Below, piece by piece: positions 15,058 through 21,321 of a stretch of DNA of 21,321 nucleotides (its first letter is position 1; each line of letters opens with the position of its first letter). The DNA comes from Hyphomonadaceae bacterium UBA1001 (GTDB lineage Bacteria; Pseudomonadota; Alphaproteobacteria; Caulobacterales; Aquidulcibacteraceae), in contig DBAV01000029.1 in the NCBI GenBank assembly GCA_002291875.1, positions 588-21,908 on the forward strand. The letters run 5' to 3'. A program made the translations under genes and the position numbers. A model generated the notes under the pieces. That model was not told the DNA's origin and searched no databases. It saw only the letters and a list, made by a program, of their open reading frames with translations.

Positions 15058-15778
15058 CCTGCCCCCGATCCCGGCCCCACACCATCTGATCGCCCATGCG
15101 GGACGGATTTGGCGCGTGGTCGAGGGCCAGCACCGCATCGCCACCGTTCGACTGACCGACAGCGTTGCCGATCAGGCCATCCTGGAACGACTGGTCGAAG
15201 AGGCCAAGCCGCCCCTTCCACCTTCGGCCCGGGGCCTGCCCTGGCTGCTGGCTTCGGCGTTTCGTTATGGTCACGCCACGGCCTCGCGCTTTCGCCGGGC
15301 ACACCAGCGCCCGGGCGTGTTCCATGCAGCAGAACGCCTGGTGACCGCCATTGCCGAGGTGGCGTGGTGGCGCCTGGCCTTTCTGGCGCGTTCGCCGGGT
15401 ATGGCGTGGCCTTCGGCGACGGCCGAACACACCGCAATCAGCGTCGAGGTGACGTGCACGCGGGCGCTGGACCTGACCACCAGCCCATTCGACAGCTTTG
15501 GCGCGCTGTGGATGCACCCCGATGATTACGGCCCCTGCCAAGCGCTGGGCGATGCGGCACGCGCCATCCACACCCAGGCGATCCGCTATGCCTCGGTGCG
15601 CGACCCGCCAGAGGGGCGCAATCTGGCGGTGTTCGACCCCGCCGCCCTGGATGGCACCAGCCTGCGCCACGAGCGAACCCTGCTGATGCGGTTCGACCAG
15701 CCCGCGCTGAGCGTGGTGGCCGCGTTCCCGGGCGAAGAGCGCCTGCGGTTCACCATGGCCGATTTCGGGCTGAGCTGA
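15035..15778 (+). CDS. RES-domain toxin (NAD-targeting ADP-ribosyl family)
   Basis: This 247-residue protein belongs to the RES family, whose studied members break down NAD+ (MbcT and the Pseudomonas putida RES toxin) or ADP-ribosylate a target (ParT). Conserved features seen here are the N-terminal RIWRV with R27, an arginine-rich ASRFRR segment, GVFHAAERLVTAIAE with a glutamate at 108, and IRYASVRDPPEGRNLAVF with S187 and R189. The length is somewhat above the usual 150-230 residues because of an N-terminal and a middle insert. The ATG at 15035 lies inside the antitoxin gene with a 23-base overlap, typical for the coupled pair. The apparent active-site residues are intact, so the toxin is probably functional. 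Whether it hydrolyses or phosphorolyses NAD+ cannot be read from sequence. Confidence 0.87.
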   Translation: MPTAPGSDLPPIPAPHHLIAHAGRIWRVVEGQHRIATVRLTDSVADQAILERLVEEAKPPLPPSARGLPWLLASAFRYGHATASRFRRAHQRPGVFHAAERLVTAIAEVAWWRLAFLARSPGMAWPSATAEHTAISVEVTCTRALDLTTSPFDSFGALWMHPDDYGPCQALGDAARAIHTQAIRYASVRDPPEGRNLAVFDPAALDGTSLRHERTLLMRFDQPALSVVAAFPGEERLRFTMADFGLS

Positions 15779-15886
15779 GCCCCGTTGCGCGCCCGTCGCC
15801 AGCGCCCCCACACCGCCGCCATTTGACCTCCCGACGGTTAACGGCGAAAGAGGACGGGCGGCCGGAAGCCGGAGGGGAGCGCCACC

Positions 15887-16315
15887 ATGGGGACGATTTT
15901 CAACATCTTTCCGCTGCTCAGCATTTCGGTGCTGATGTACAATCTGATGGCGATCGGGGCGTCACAGGAACAGGTGCTGGAGCGACTGAATTCGGCGGCA
16001 CTGACGGTGCCCATGACCTCGGGCGTCACCTGGTCGATGTCGTGGGGGGACGTGCTGATCCTGCTGTCGCTGCTGCTGCTGTTCGTCGAGCTGCTGAAGT
16101 CCACCTCCACCGGCACCACCGCGATCCTGAACCATGCCCTGTCGATGCTGCTGTTCATCGTCTGCCTGGTCGAGTTCCTGCTGCTGCCGGGCTTTGCGAC
16201 CTCGGTGTTCTTTCTGATCATGGTGATGTCGCTGCTGGACGTGCTGGCCGGGGTGGTGGTCACCATCGTGTCCGCGCGGCGCGACGTCGCGGTGGCCGAA
16301 CCCGCCAATCGCTGA
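15887..16315 (+). CDS. Small inner-membrane protein of unknown function
   Basis: This 142-residue protein is strongly hydrophobic, with four likely helices at about 4-24, 53-72, 80-100 and 104-130. The last two are separated by a short PGF turn. The only long polar stretch is residues 25-50. The tail ARRDVAVAEPANR after the last helix is positively charged at its membrane end, which favours a cytoplasmic C-terminus. No family is recognised with certainty, though small proteins of this kind are common in alphaproteobacteria. A strong ribosome site GGAGGGGAG (15871-15879) sits 7 bases before the ATG, so translation is likely efficient. It follows the toxin gene by 108 bases and converges on the sensor gene with 19 bases between stops. 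A TTGACC at 15823 might be a -35 box, but no -10 match follows. Confidence 0.72.
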   Translation: MGTIFNIFPLLSISVLMYNLMAIGASQEQVLERLNSAALTVPMTSGVTWSMSWGDVLILLSLLLLFVELLKSTSTGTTAILNHALSMLLFIVCLVEFLLLPGFATSVFFLIMVMSLLDVLAGVVVTIVSARRDVAVAEPANR

Positions 16316-16334
16316 GACCCGGGGCGTTCAGGCC

Positions 16335-16907
16335 TCAGGGCGTTCCGGGCTCGGCCGGTGTGATCGCCTCGGGTCGGACGTCGGGTGCGGGCGCCTGGGG
16401 TGACAGGGCCGGCGGTGGCGGGCCAGCCAGGGGGCCGCGACCCTCTTCGCCCACCGCACCCAGGCCCATCCGCCGGATGAACAGCGTACGCGCCACCGCC
16501 GCGCGGTCGGCCGGCGACATGGCGGCCATGGCATCCAGTAACGCACCCGAGAAGGCGGCGGCGACCTCGCCGTCCAGCCGGCGCACCTGCGCCAGCTGGG
16601 CCTCGATGGCAGCGCGGTCAAAGGTCGGAGCCGCGGCCAGCGCGACCAGGCGCTGACGCGCATCACGCGCCGTCACCCTGAGGTCCGCCGTGGCCTCGAA
16701 CCCCTGGCGGGCAGTGCGGCGCAACAACTCGCGCTGCTCGGGGCCAAGCTTGTGCATCAGTTCGGCCCGCCCGCCCTCGTCGGCGCCGCGCTCGAAGGGC
16801 GGCGGGCCGTGCGGTCGGTCCAGCCGCACCCCGGCGGCCAGCGCGCCCGCGACCGCGCCCACCAGCACCAGGTTCAGCGCCAGCGACGCATAAAGGCCCC
16901 AACGCAT
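16335..16907 (-). CDS. Periplasmic sensor, CnrX/CpxP-Spy-like (heavy-metal sensor family)
   Basis: This 190-residue protein has an N-terminal membrane anchor (about 4-27). A periplasmic four-helix region follows, with the family pattern GPEQRELLRRTARQ, then FDRAAIEAQLAQVRRLDGEVAAAF and MSPADRAAVARTL. It resembles annotated periplasmic heavy-metal sensors related to CnrX and CpxP/Spy. Only two histidines (H33, H52) are seen near the anchor and no Met/His cluster, so metal binding is not obvious and envelope stress may be sensed instead. The tail is proline-rich. I prefer the ATG at 16907 because GGAGG lies 7 bases upstream and its A is the last base of the upstream stop (TGATG). A GTG at 16910 is possible. 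It is the last gene of the sigma-factor operon. Confidence 0.82.
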   Translation of the reverse strand: MRWGLYASLALNLVLVGAVAGALAAGVRLDRPHGPPPFERGADEGGRAELMHKLGPEQRELLRRTARQGFEATADLRVTARDARQRLVALAAAPTFDRAAIEAQLAQVRRLDGEVAAAFSGALLDAMAAMSPADRAAVARTLFIRRMGLGAVGEEGRGPLAGPPPPALSPQAPAPDVRPEAITPAEPGTP

Positions 16908-17197
16908 CACACCCCCTCCCCGAACGCTTCGCCCAGGCTCTCGACCACCGTGGCGTCATCCAGTGCCGGGCCCGGCAGGGTCTGCGCAACCGCCAGCCCC
17001 GAACCGACCCCCAGCAGCAGCGACAGCACCAGCCCGGCCCCGCCCGCGCCGGACAGCCGCACGCCGCGCGGCCGGCGGGCCAGGATACGCGCCTCAAGGC
17101 CTCCCGGCGCGGCGTCGAACGCCCCGCGCGCCAGCAACAGGTCTGCTGCCAGCGGATCGGGTTCCATCTCAAGGAGCGGGTCAGGCTGAAGGATCAT
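16907..17197 (-). CDS. Putative CnrY-like one-helix anti-sigma factor
   Basis: This 96-residue protein has a charged N-terminal part (1-48), one hydrophobic helix at about 51-71, and a 25-residue periplasmic tail. The ATG at 17197 is preceded by GGAGA seven bases upstream and lies 17 bases inside the sigma-factor gene. The stop overlaps the start of the sensor gene. No zinc-binding HxxxCxxC motif is present. Its size, topology and position between an ECF sigma gene and a CnrX-like gene match CnrY, the roughly 95-residue anti-sigma of the Cupriavidus nickel/cobalt module. Residues 4-22 hold two similar acidic-hydrophobic segments (QPDPLLEME and EPDPLAADLLLA), which could form the sigma-binding helices. 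The assignment rests on context and topology, not on recognised sequence similarity. Confidence 0.6.
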   Translation of the reverse strand: MILQPDPLLEMEPDPLAADLLLARGAFDAAPGGLEARILARRPRGVRLSGAGGAGLVLSLLLGVGSGLAVAQTLPGPALDDATVVESLGEAFGEGV

Positions 17198-17750
17198 CGC
17201 CGGTCTCCGTATCCAGAAGGCGCGCACGCAGCGTACGCCGCGCCCGTGCGAGAAGGCTCTCCAGCGCCTCCTCGCGGATTTCCATCAGCCGGGCGGCCTC
17301 GGCCTGCGAAAGCCCCTCCTGATGGCGCAGCACGATCGCCACACGCTGGCGGTCGGGCAGGCCCATCAGCGCCCGCGCCACCCGCTCGGCCCGTTCGGCC
17401 GCCAGCAATCCCTCCAGCGGATCGGCACCGGGATCGGCAAGGGCGTCCAACGCCTCGGGGTCGGCGACGGGCCGGCGGCGGCGCAGCCGGTCCAGGCACA
17501 GCCGCGTTGCCACCGTCCACAGCCAGGTCTCGACACGCGCGCCCTCCGAGCGCCAGCGCGATGCACGATCCCAAAGGCGCATGAACGCCTCCTGGGCGAC
17601 GTCCTCGGCTTCGGCCGCGTCGTTCAGCAGGCGCCGCGCCAGGCCGACAAGGCGGGGAAGGCGACGGCGCACCAGCTCGGACGCAGCGCGCGCGTCGCCG
17701 CGTGCGGCCCGCGCCAGAAGGTCGGCGTCGATGTCGCCCGCAGCCTTCAC
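17181..17750 (-). CDS. ECF-family RNA polymerase sigma factor
   Basis: This 189-residue protein has the two ECF domains. Region 2 includes LLNDAAEAEDVAQEAFMRLWDRA (41-63), with the core-binding DVAQEAF. Region 4 includes LPDRQRVAIVLRHQEGLSQAEAARLM (131-156) and the recognition helix EEALESLLARARRTL. A C-terminal SnoaL or other extension is absent. The start is a GTG at 17750, because an in-frame TGA lies four codons upstream. Its ribosome site is weak. The gene begins 33 bases after the EF-hand gene and overlaps the small membrane protein gene by 17 bases. The expected mechanism is sequestration by the small membrane protein and release on a periplasmic signal. No target promoter was identified in the window. 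Confidence 0.92.
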   Translation of the reverse strand: MKAAGDIDADLLARAARGDARAASELVRRRLPRLVGLARRLLNDAAEAEDVAQEAFMRLWDRASRWRSEGARVETWLWTVATRLCLDRLRRRRPVADPEALDALADPGADPLEGLLAAERAERVARALMGLPDRQRVAIVLRHQEGLSQAEAARLMEIREEALESLLARARRTLRARLLDTETGDDPSA

Positions 17751-17783
17751 CGCCCGTGGTCACCACCCGCCTTCCCCATGACC

Positions 17784-18281
17784 TCACCGCGGGCCGTCGC
17801 CGCGGGCCTGGCGTGCAGCGATCAGCTCGGCGCGGGTGACGCGCCCGTCGCGATCGGCGTCCAGACGGTCGAACATCGGCAGGCGGGCCATGAACTCGTC
17901 CCGGCTGACACGGCCATCCGCATTGGCGTCGAGCGGCGCGCCGCGCGCTTGGTTTCGCGCTTCGGGACGCCCTTCCGACCGGGCATCGGCACCCGGCGCC
18001 GGACCACCCTCGGCGCCGCCGCGACCGCGATGACGGCGCATCTCGGTGGCCAGGTCGATCGCGCCATCGGCATTGGCATCGAGGCGCTGGAAGGTGGCGG
18101 CGCGCGCGGCGACGGCCTCGGCACGGCTGATGGCACCATCATTGTCGGTGTCGGCGCGCTCGAGCATGTGCGCGCCGCGTCCGCCATGGTCATGCGCGAT
18201 CGCGGGCGCGGCAATCATCGTGAACAGCACCGCAGCGGCGGCAAGGGGGGTTGCGGAAGGCATCAGACGCATCGGGGTCAT
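17784..18281 (-). CDS. Secreted EF-hand calcium-binding protein
   Basis: This 165-residue protein has a Sec signal peptide (1-29, cleavage after AIA) and four 12-residue EF-hand loops. Loop 1 is DTDNDGAISRAE (44-55), loop 2 DANADGAIDLAT (68-79), loop 3 DANADGRVSRDE (118-129) and loop 4 DADRDGRVTRAE (141-152). Loop 2 has Thr instead of the bidentate Glu at position 12, with a Glu at 13, so its calcium binding may be weaker. A 38-residue Gly/Ala/Arg-rich linker separates loops 2 and 3. The ATG at 18281 overlaps the glnE stop (ATGA, 18278-18281). An alternative ATG at 18272 has AGGGA at good distance and would still keep the signal peptide. A periplasmic calcium or metal buffer or sensor role is inferred. 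Confidence 0.88.
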   Translation of the reverse strand: MTPMRLMPSATPLAAAAVLFTMIAAPAIAHDHGGRGAHMLERADTDNDGAISRAEAVAARAATFQRLDANADGAIDLATEMRRHRGRGGAEGGPAPGADARSEGRPEARNQARGAPLDANADGRVSRDEFMARLPMFDRLDADRDGRVTRAELIAARQARGDGPR

Positions 18282-21229
18282 CCCTGGGCGGGGCGCGGGG
18301 TATCCGCGACCTCTGGGGGTTGCACGCCGCCCACAGGCGTTTCCGTTGCCAGCATCGCAGCGACATGCAGTGCGGCGCGGCTGCACACCGCGTCCAGGAC
18401 CCGCTGCGCATCAGCCAGGTCGGGCGCATTCAGCGTGCGCGCCAGAAGGCCGGCCAGTGCCGCCGGCGCCGCCGCGGGGTCGAGCGGGCCCTCGATCGCC
18501 AGGTCCAGCACCTGGCGCGCCGCCGACAGCCGCGCCAGCGCGCCGCACAGCGCGTCCGCGCCCTCGGCTTCCAGCCATCCGCCTGCCCGCAGCTGCTCCA
18601 GCGCGCCGGCAGTGTCGGGACGGATGGCTTGCAAATGCGGGGCATGCAGCAGCTGCCCCACCTGAGCGGCAAACTCGATGTCAACCAGCCCCCCTGGGCG
18701 CCGCTTGAGGTCCCACCCCCCGCGTGAGGGTTTCTCACGCGAGAGGCGGGCGCGCATGTCTGCCGCATCACGGCGGATCAAATGCGCATCGCGCGGGACC
18801 GTCAGGGCCGAACGGACCGCCGCAGCGACCCGCCCGGCCAGCGCAGGGTCGCCGACGACGGGGCGGGCCCGCGTCAGCGCCATCAGTTCCCAGGTCCAGG
18901 CCTCGGCAGCGTAATACCGCTCGAAACTCTCGATCCGGACGGCCACCGGGCCCTGCTTGCCCGATGGGCGCAGCTGCAGGTCGACCTCGTAGAGGATGCC
19001 CTCGGCGGTGGGCGCCGAGAGCCCTGCCGTCAGGCGCTGGAGAAAGCGCGTGAACCAGTCGCGCGCATCCAGCGGCATCGGCCCGTCGGACCGGGCGCCC
19101 TCGGCGGCATCATAGACCAGCATCAGATCGAGGTCCGAGCGCGGGCCGATCTCGCGCCCGCCCAGCTTGCCCAGTGCCACCAGCACCCAGCGCCCCGGAG
19201 GGGCACCGGCCGTGCGCCCCAGTTCGGCGACGGCGGCGCGTGCGACCGCCTCGACGCATGCCTCCGCCAGGCGCGACTGGGCCTTGGCGGCCACGTCGGC
19301 ACCGATCCGCCCCTCGAGCACCTGAAGCCCGATGCGGAACCCCTCCTCGCGCCGCAGGCGCCGCAGCCGGTCCAGCGCATCTGCAAAATCGCCGGCCGCA
19401 GACACCTGCGCGCAGGCGGCCTCCAGGATGGCGGTGTCGGACTCTTCGGACACCGGCAGCGCCATGCGCGGATCCAGCGCCGCGTCGATCAGATCGGGCC
19501 GGCGCGCCAGCACATCCGCCAGGCGCGGGGCCACCGCCAGCAGGCGTGCCAGCGCGGCCAGCGCCTCGGGGCGGGCTTCCAGCAAGGCCAGCGTCTGCAC
19601 CCCTGCATTCAGTCCCGAAAGGAACTGGTCGAACCGCACGAAAGCCTGGTCGGCCCCGCCGGTGTCGGCCAGGGCGCGCAACAGGCGCGGCTTGATGGCG
19701 GTCAGGATTTCGCGCGCGCGCGGGGTGCGGGTGGCCCGGATGCGGCCATGATGCCAGCCGCGCACCGTCTGGGTCACCCGGGCGGGCTCGCGATAACCCA
19801 TGGCGCGCAAGGTCTGAAGGGTCTCGGGGTCGTCCTCGACGCCGGTGAACACCAGCGCGCCGCCAGCACTGTCGCCCAGCGGCTGGGCCCCGCCAAAGAG
19901 CGAGTCCACCGCGTGCGCGACGCTGCGGCGCGTTGCCGAGAGCCAGGTGTCGAACGCCGCGGCGTCCGGCAGGCCGCAAAGGGCCGCCAGATCGGTGCGC
20001 ACGCCCGCGTCGGCGGGCACGCGGTGGGTCTGCTCGTCCTCCAGCATCTGGATGCGGTGCTCGACCGCGCGCAACACGCCATAGGCGCGCGCCAGTTCGC
20101 CGCGCACATCGTCGGGCAGCGCGCCGGCCGACGTCAGCGCCGCCAGGGCCTCGAGCGTGCGCGGGCTGCGCAGCGAGGGGTCGCGCCCACCGAGGATCAG
20201 CTGCTGGGTCTGGACGAACAGTTCGATCTCGCGGATGCCGCCGCGCCCCAGCTTCACGTCGCACGCCGTCTCGTCCAGCGTACGCCCTGCCCCCCCGCCC
20301 AGGATCTGGCGGCGGATCGAGGTGATGTCGGCGATGGCGGCGTAATCGAGGTGTCGACGCCATACGAAGGGCACCAGCCCGGCCAGGAAGGCCGACCCGG
20401 CCTCCAGGTCACCGGCCATGGGCCGCGCCTTGATGAGCGCCGCCCGCTCCCAGTTCTGGCCGACGCTCTCATAGTATCGCTCGGCCATGCCGAACGCGAC
20501 CGCCGGCGCGGTCGAGCCCGGATCGGGCCGCAGGCGCAGGTCGGTGCGCAGCACATAGCCGTCTGCCGTGCGCCGTTCCAGGATGGCGACCAGCTGTTCG
20601 ACCACCAGCAGCGCGGCGCGGCGCGGCTCGACGCACGGGCGCACCGGCAGGGTGGCGGAATCGTAAAAGCAGGTGAAATCGACATCGCTGGAATAGTTCA
20701 GCTCGAAGGCGCCGGCCTTGCCCATGGCGATCAGGCACAGCCCCGGCTGGGCGCCGGCCTCGTGCGGGTCGACCGCCAGCTGGCCCTTGTCGGCGGCATG
20801 GGTCCAGGCGTGGGCCAGTGCGGCCGCGATGGCGGCGTCGGCAAAGCGCGTCAGCCCCCCGGTGACGGCATCCAGGTCCGCCTCGCCCGAAAGGTCGCCC
20901 ACCGCCAGCGCCAGATGACACGCCGCCTTGGCCCGGCGCAGGCGCGCCATCACCGCGGCCTCGGATTCCGGTTCCGCAGCCGCGGCCTGGGCGAGGGCAA
21001 TGGCGTCTTCCGCCACACCAGACCAGCCCTGCGACCGGATGGCGCCCACCAGGTCGGGCCGCGTCCGCCCCAGGCGCATCAGATAGGGCGCATGGGCGAA
21101 GGCGGTGACAAGGGCATGGTCGATGGGGCTGTCGGATGCGCCGCCGGCCAGCAGCAGGGCTGCGGCGTCGGTGCGGCCGCCCGGCAGGATGCGCGCTGCC
21201 GGCAGGGCCTGCGCCCGCGCGACCGTCAT
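18278..21229 (-). CDS. glnE: Bifunctional glutamine synthetase adenylyltransferase/deadenylase
   Basis: This 983-residue cytoplasmic enzyme attaches AMP to glutamine synthetase and removes it again, adjusting nitrogen assimilation under PII control. It shows the two nucleotidyltransferase domains of GlnE. The N-terminal deadenylylase site is GKAGAFELNYSSDVD (170-184), and the C-terminal adenylyltransferase site is GKLGGREIGPRSDLDLMLVYD (687-707). The linker motifs VKLGRGGIREIELFVQ and KRRPGGLVDIEFAAQ follow the respective domains. Both DxD acidic pairs are intact and the length is normal. The ATG at 21229 overlaps the stop of an upstream gene by four bases (ATGA). The stop likewise overlaps the EF-hand gene. 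GlnE is thus the second visible member of a translationally coupled chain that continues to the sigma-factor module. Confidence 0.96.
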   Translation of the reverse strand: MTVARAQALPAARILPGGRTDAAALLLAGGASDSPIDHALVTAFAHAPYLMRLGRTRPDLVGAIRSQGWSGVAEDAIALAQAAAAEPESEAAVMARLRRAKAACHLALAVGDLSGEADLDAVTGGLTRFADAAIAAALAHAWTHAADKGQLAVDPHEAGAQPGLCLIAMGKAGAFELNYSSDVDFTCFYDSATLPVRPCVEPRRAALLVVEQLVAILERRTADGYVLRTDLRLRPDPGSTAPAVAFGMAERYYESVGQNWERAALIKARPMAGDLEAGSAFLAGLVPFVWRRHLDYAAIADITSIRRQILGGGAGRTLDETACDVKLGRGGIREIELFVQTQQLILGGRDPSLRSPRTLEALAALTSAGALPDDVRGELARAYGVLRAVEHRIQMLEDEQTHRVPADAGVRTDLAALCGLPDAAAFDTWLSATRRSVAHAVDSLFGGAQPLGDSAGGALVFTGVEDDPETLQTLRAMGYREPARVTQTVRGWHHGRIRATRTPRAREILTAIKPRLLRALADTGGADQAFVRFDQFLSGLNAGVQTLALLEARPEALAALARLLAVAPRLADVLARRPDLIDAALDPRMALPVSEESDTAILEAACAQVSAAGDFADALDRLRRLRREEGFRIGLQVLEGRIGADVAAKAQSRLAEACVEAVARAAVAELGRTAGAPPGRWVLVALGKLGGREIGPRSDLDLMLVYDAAEGARSDGPMPLDARDWFTRFLQRLTAGLSAPTAEGILYEVDLQLRPSGKQGPVAVRIESFERYYAAEAWTWELMALTRARPVVGDPALAGRVAAAVRSALTVPRDAHLIRRDAADMRARLSREKPSRGGWDLKRRPGGLVDIEFAAQVGQLLHAPHLQAIRPDTAGALEQLRAGGWLEAEGADALCGALARLSAARQVLDLAIEGPLDPAAAPAALAGLLARTLNAPDLADAQRVLDAVCSRAALHVAAMLATETPVGGVQPPEVADTPRPAQG

Positions 21230-21321
21230 GCCGGTTCCGTGGTGACCGGCGGAGGAGGCGGCGGCACTGCAGGCGGCACTGCGGGCGGGACCGCGGATGA
21301 TCCGGTGGCCGCCGGCGTCGA
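21226..21321 (-). CDS. 3' end of a protein with a proline-rich tail (partial)
   Basis: On the minus strand a frame open from the window edge ends at a TGA (21228-21226) that overlaps the glnE start codon. The 31 visible residues contain a short repeat (AVPPAVPPAVPP) followed by six prolines and end in VTTEPA. Too little is seen to name the protein. In several alphaproteobacteria a sensor kinase gene (for example feuQ) lies just before glnE, which makes a kinase tail one possibility. The ATGA overlap is the main evidence that the frame is real. Confidence 0.55.
   Translation of the reverse strand, partial: STPAATGSSAVPPAVPPAVPPPPPPVTTEPA

Noticed and set aside
1..21321. Search by eye for CRISPR arrays, insertion sequences, tRNA and rRNA genes, and phage genes
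   Set aside because: No regularly spaced long repeats, transposase motifs, tRNA cloverleaf signatures, rRNA-like segments or phage structural genes were recognised.

Overview
This window is very G+C-rich (about 70% by eye, not computed) with densely packed genes, many of them overlapping by 1-23 bases. The gene content suggests an alphaproteobacterium: GlnE, a lipoprotein-type (NodT-like) efflux outer-membrane factor, a GlnE/EF-hand/ECF-sigma run, and a CCGTCATC...GATGACGG intergenic palindrome. Caulobacterales, Maricaulales or Sphingomonadales are plausible orders. I cannot place it more precisely from sequence alone. No rRNA, tRNA, insertion sequence, phage gene or CRISPR array is visible, and no gene-free stretch exceeds 300 bases.

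Layout. Bases 1-249 hold the 3' end of an unrecognised + strand gene. On the minus strand, 6320 down to 271 is a complete tripartite RND efflux operon: outer-membrane lipoprotein, periplasmic adaptor, inner-membrane pump. It is divergent from a YcaD/UMF2-type MFS transporter (6492-7760), and the shared intergenic region carries two inverted repeats. A short array of 10-bp repeats (7761-7820) precedes a PuuE-like polysaccharide deacetylase family protein and a flavin-containing monooxygenase. A small unknown gene (10373-10849) follows with its own strong sigma70-type promoter, and then a REP-like palindrome (10877-10977).

From 13680 down to 11006 a GT39 (ArnT-like) membrane glycosyltransferase is translationally coupled to a hydroxymethylglutaryl-CoA lyase. 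Divergent from it is a GT2 DPM1/ArnC-like glycosyltransferase. The two transferases look like the two halves of a polyprenyl-phosphate-sugar pathway. At 14599-15778 lies a Xre/MbcA-RES toxin-antitoxin pair with a clear promoter embedded in a 10+10 bp palindromic operator. A small membrane protein follows (15887-16315).

The right end is one minus-strand gene chain running from beyond the window edge to 16335: a proline-rich protein tail, glnE, a secreted EF-hand protein, an ECF sigma factor, a 96-aa one-helix membrane protein and a CnrX/CpxP-like periplasmic sensor. The last three match the size, topology and linkage of the CnrH/CnrY/CnrX surface-signalling modules. The 96-aa protein is therefore probably an unannotated anti-sigma factor. 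Its link to an EF-hand protein and to the nitrogen-control enzyme GlnE is the most interesting feature of the window.
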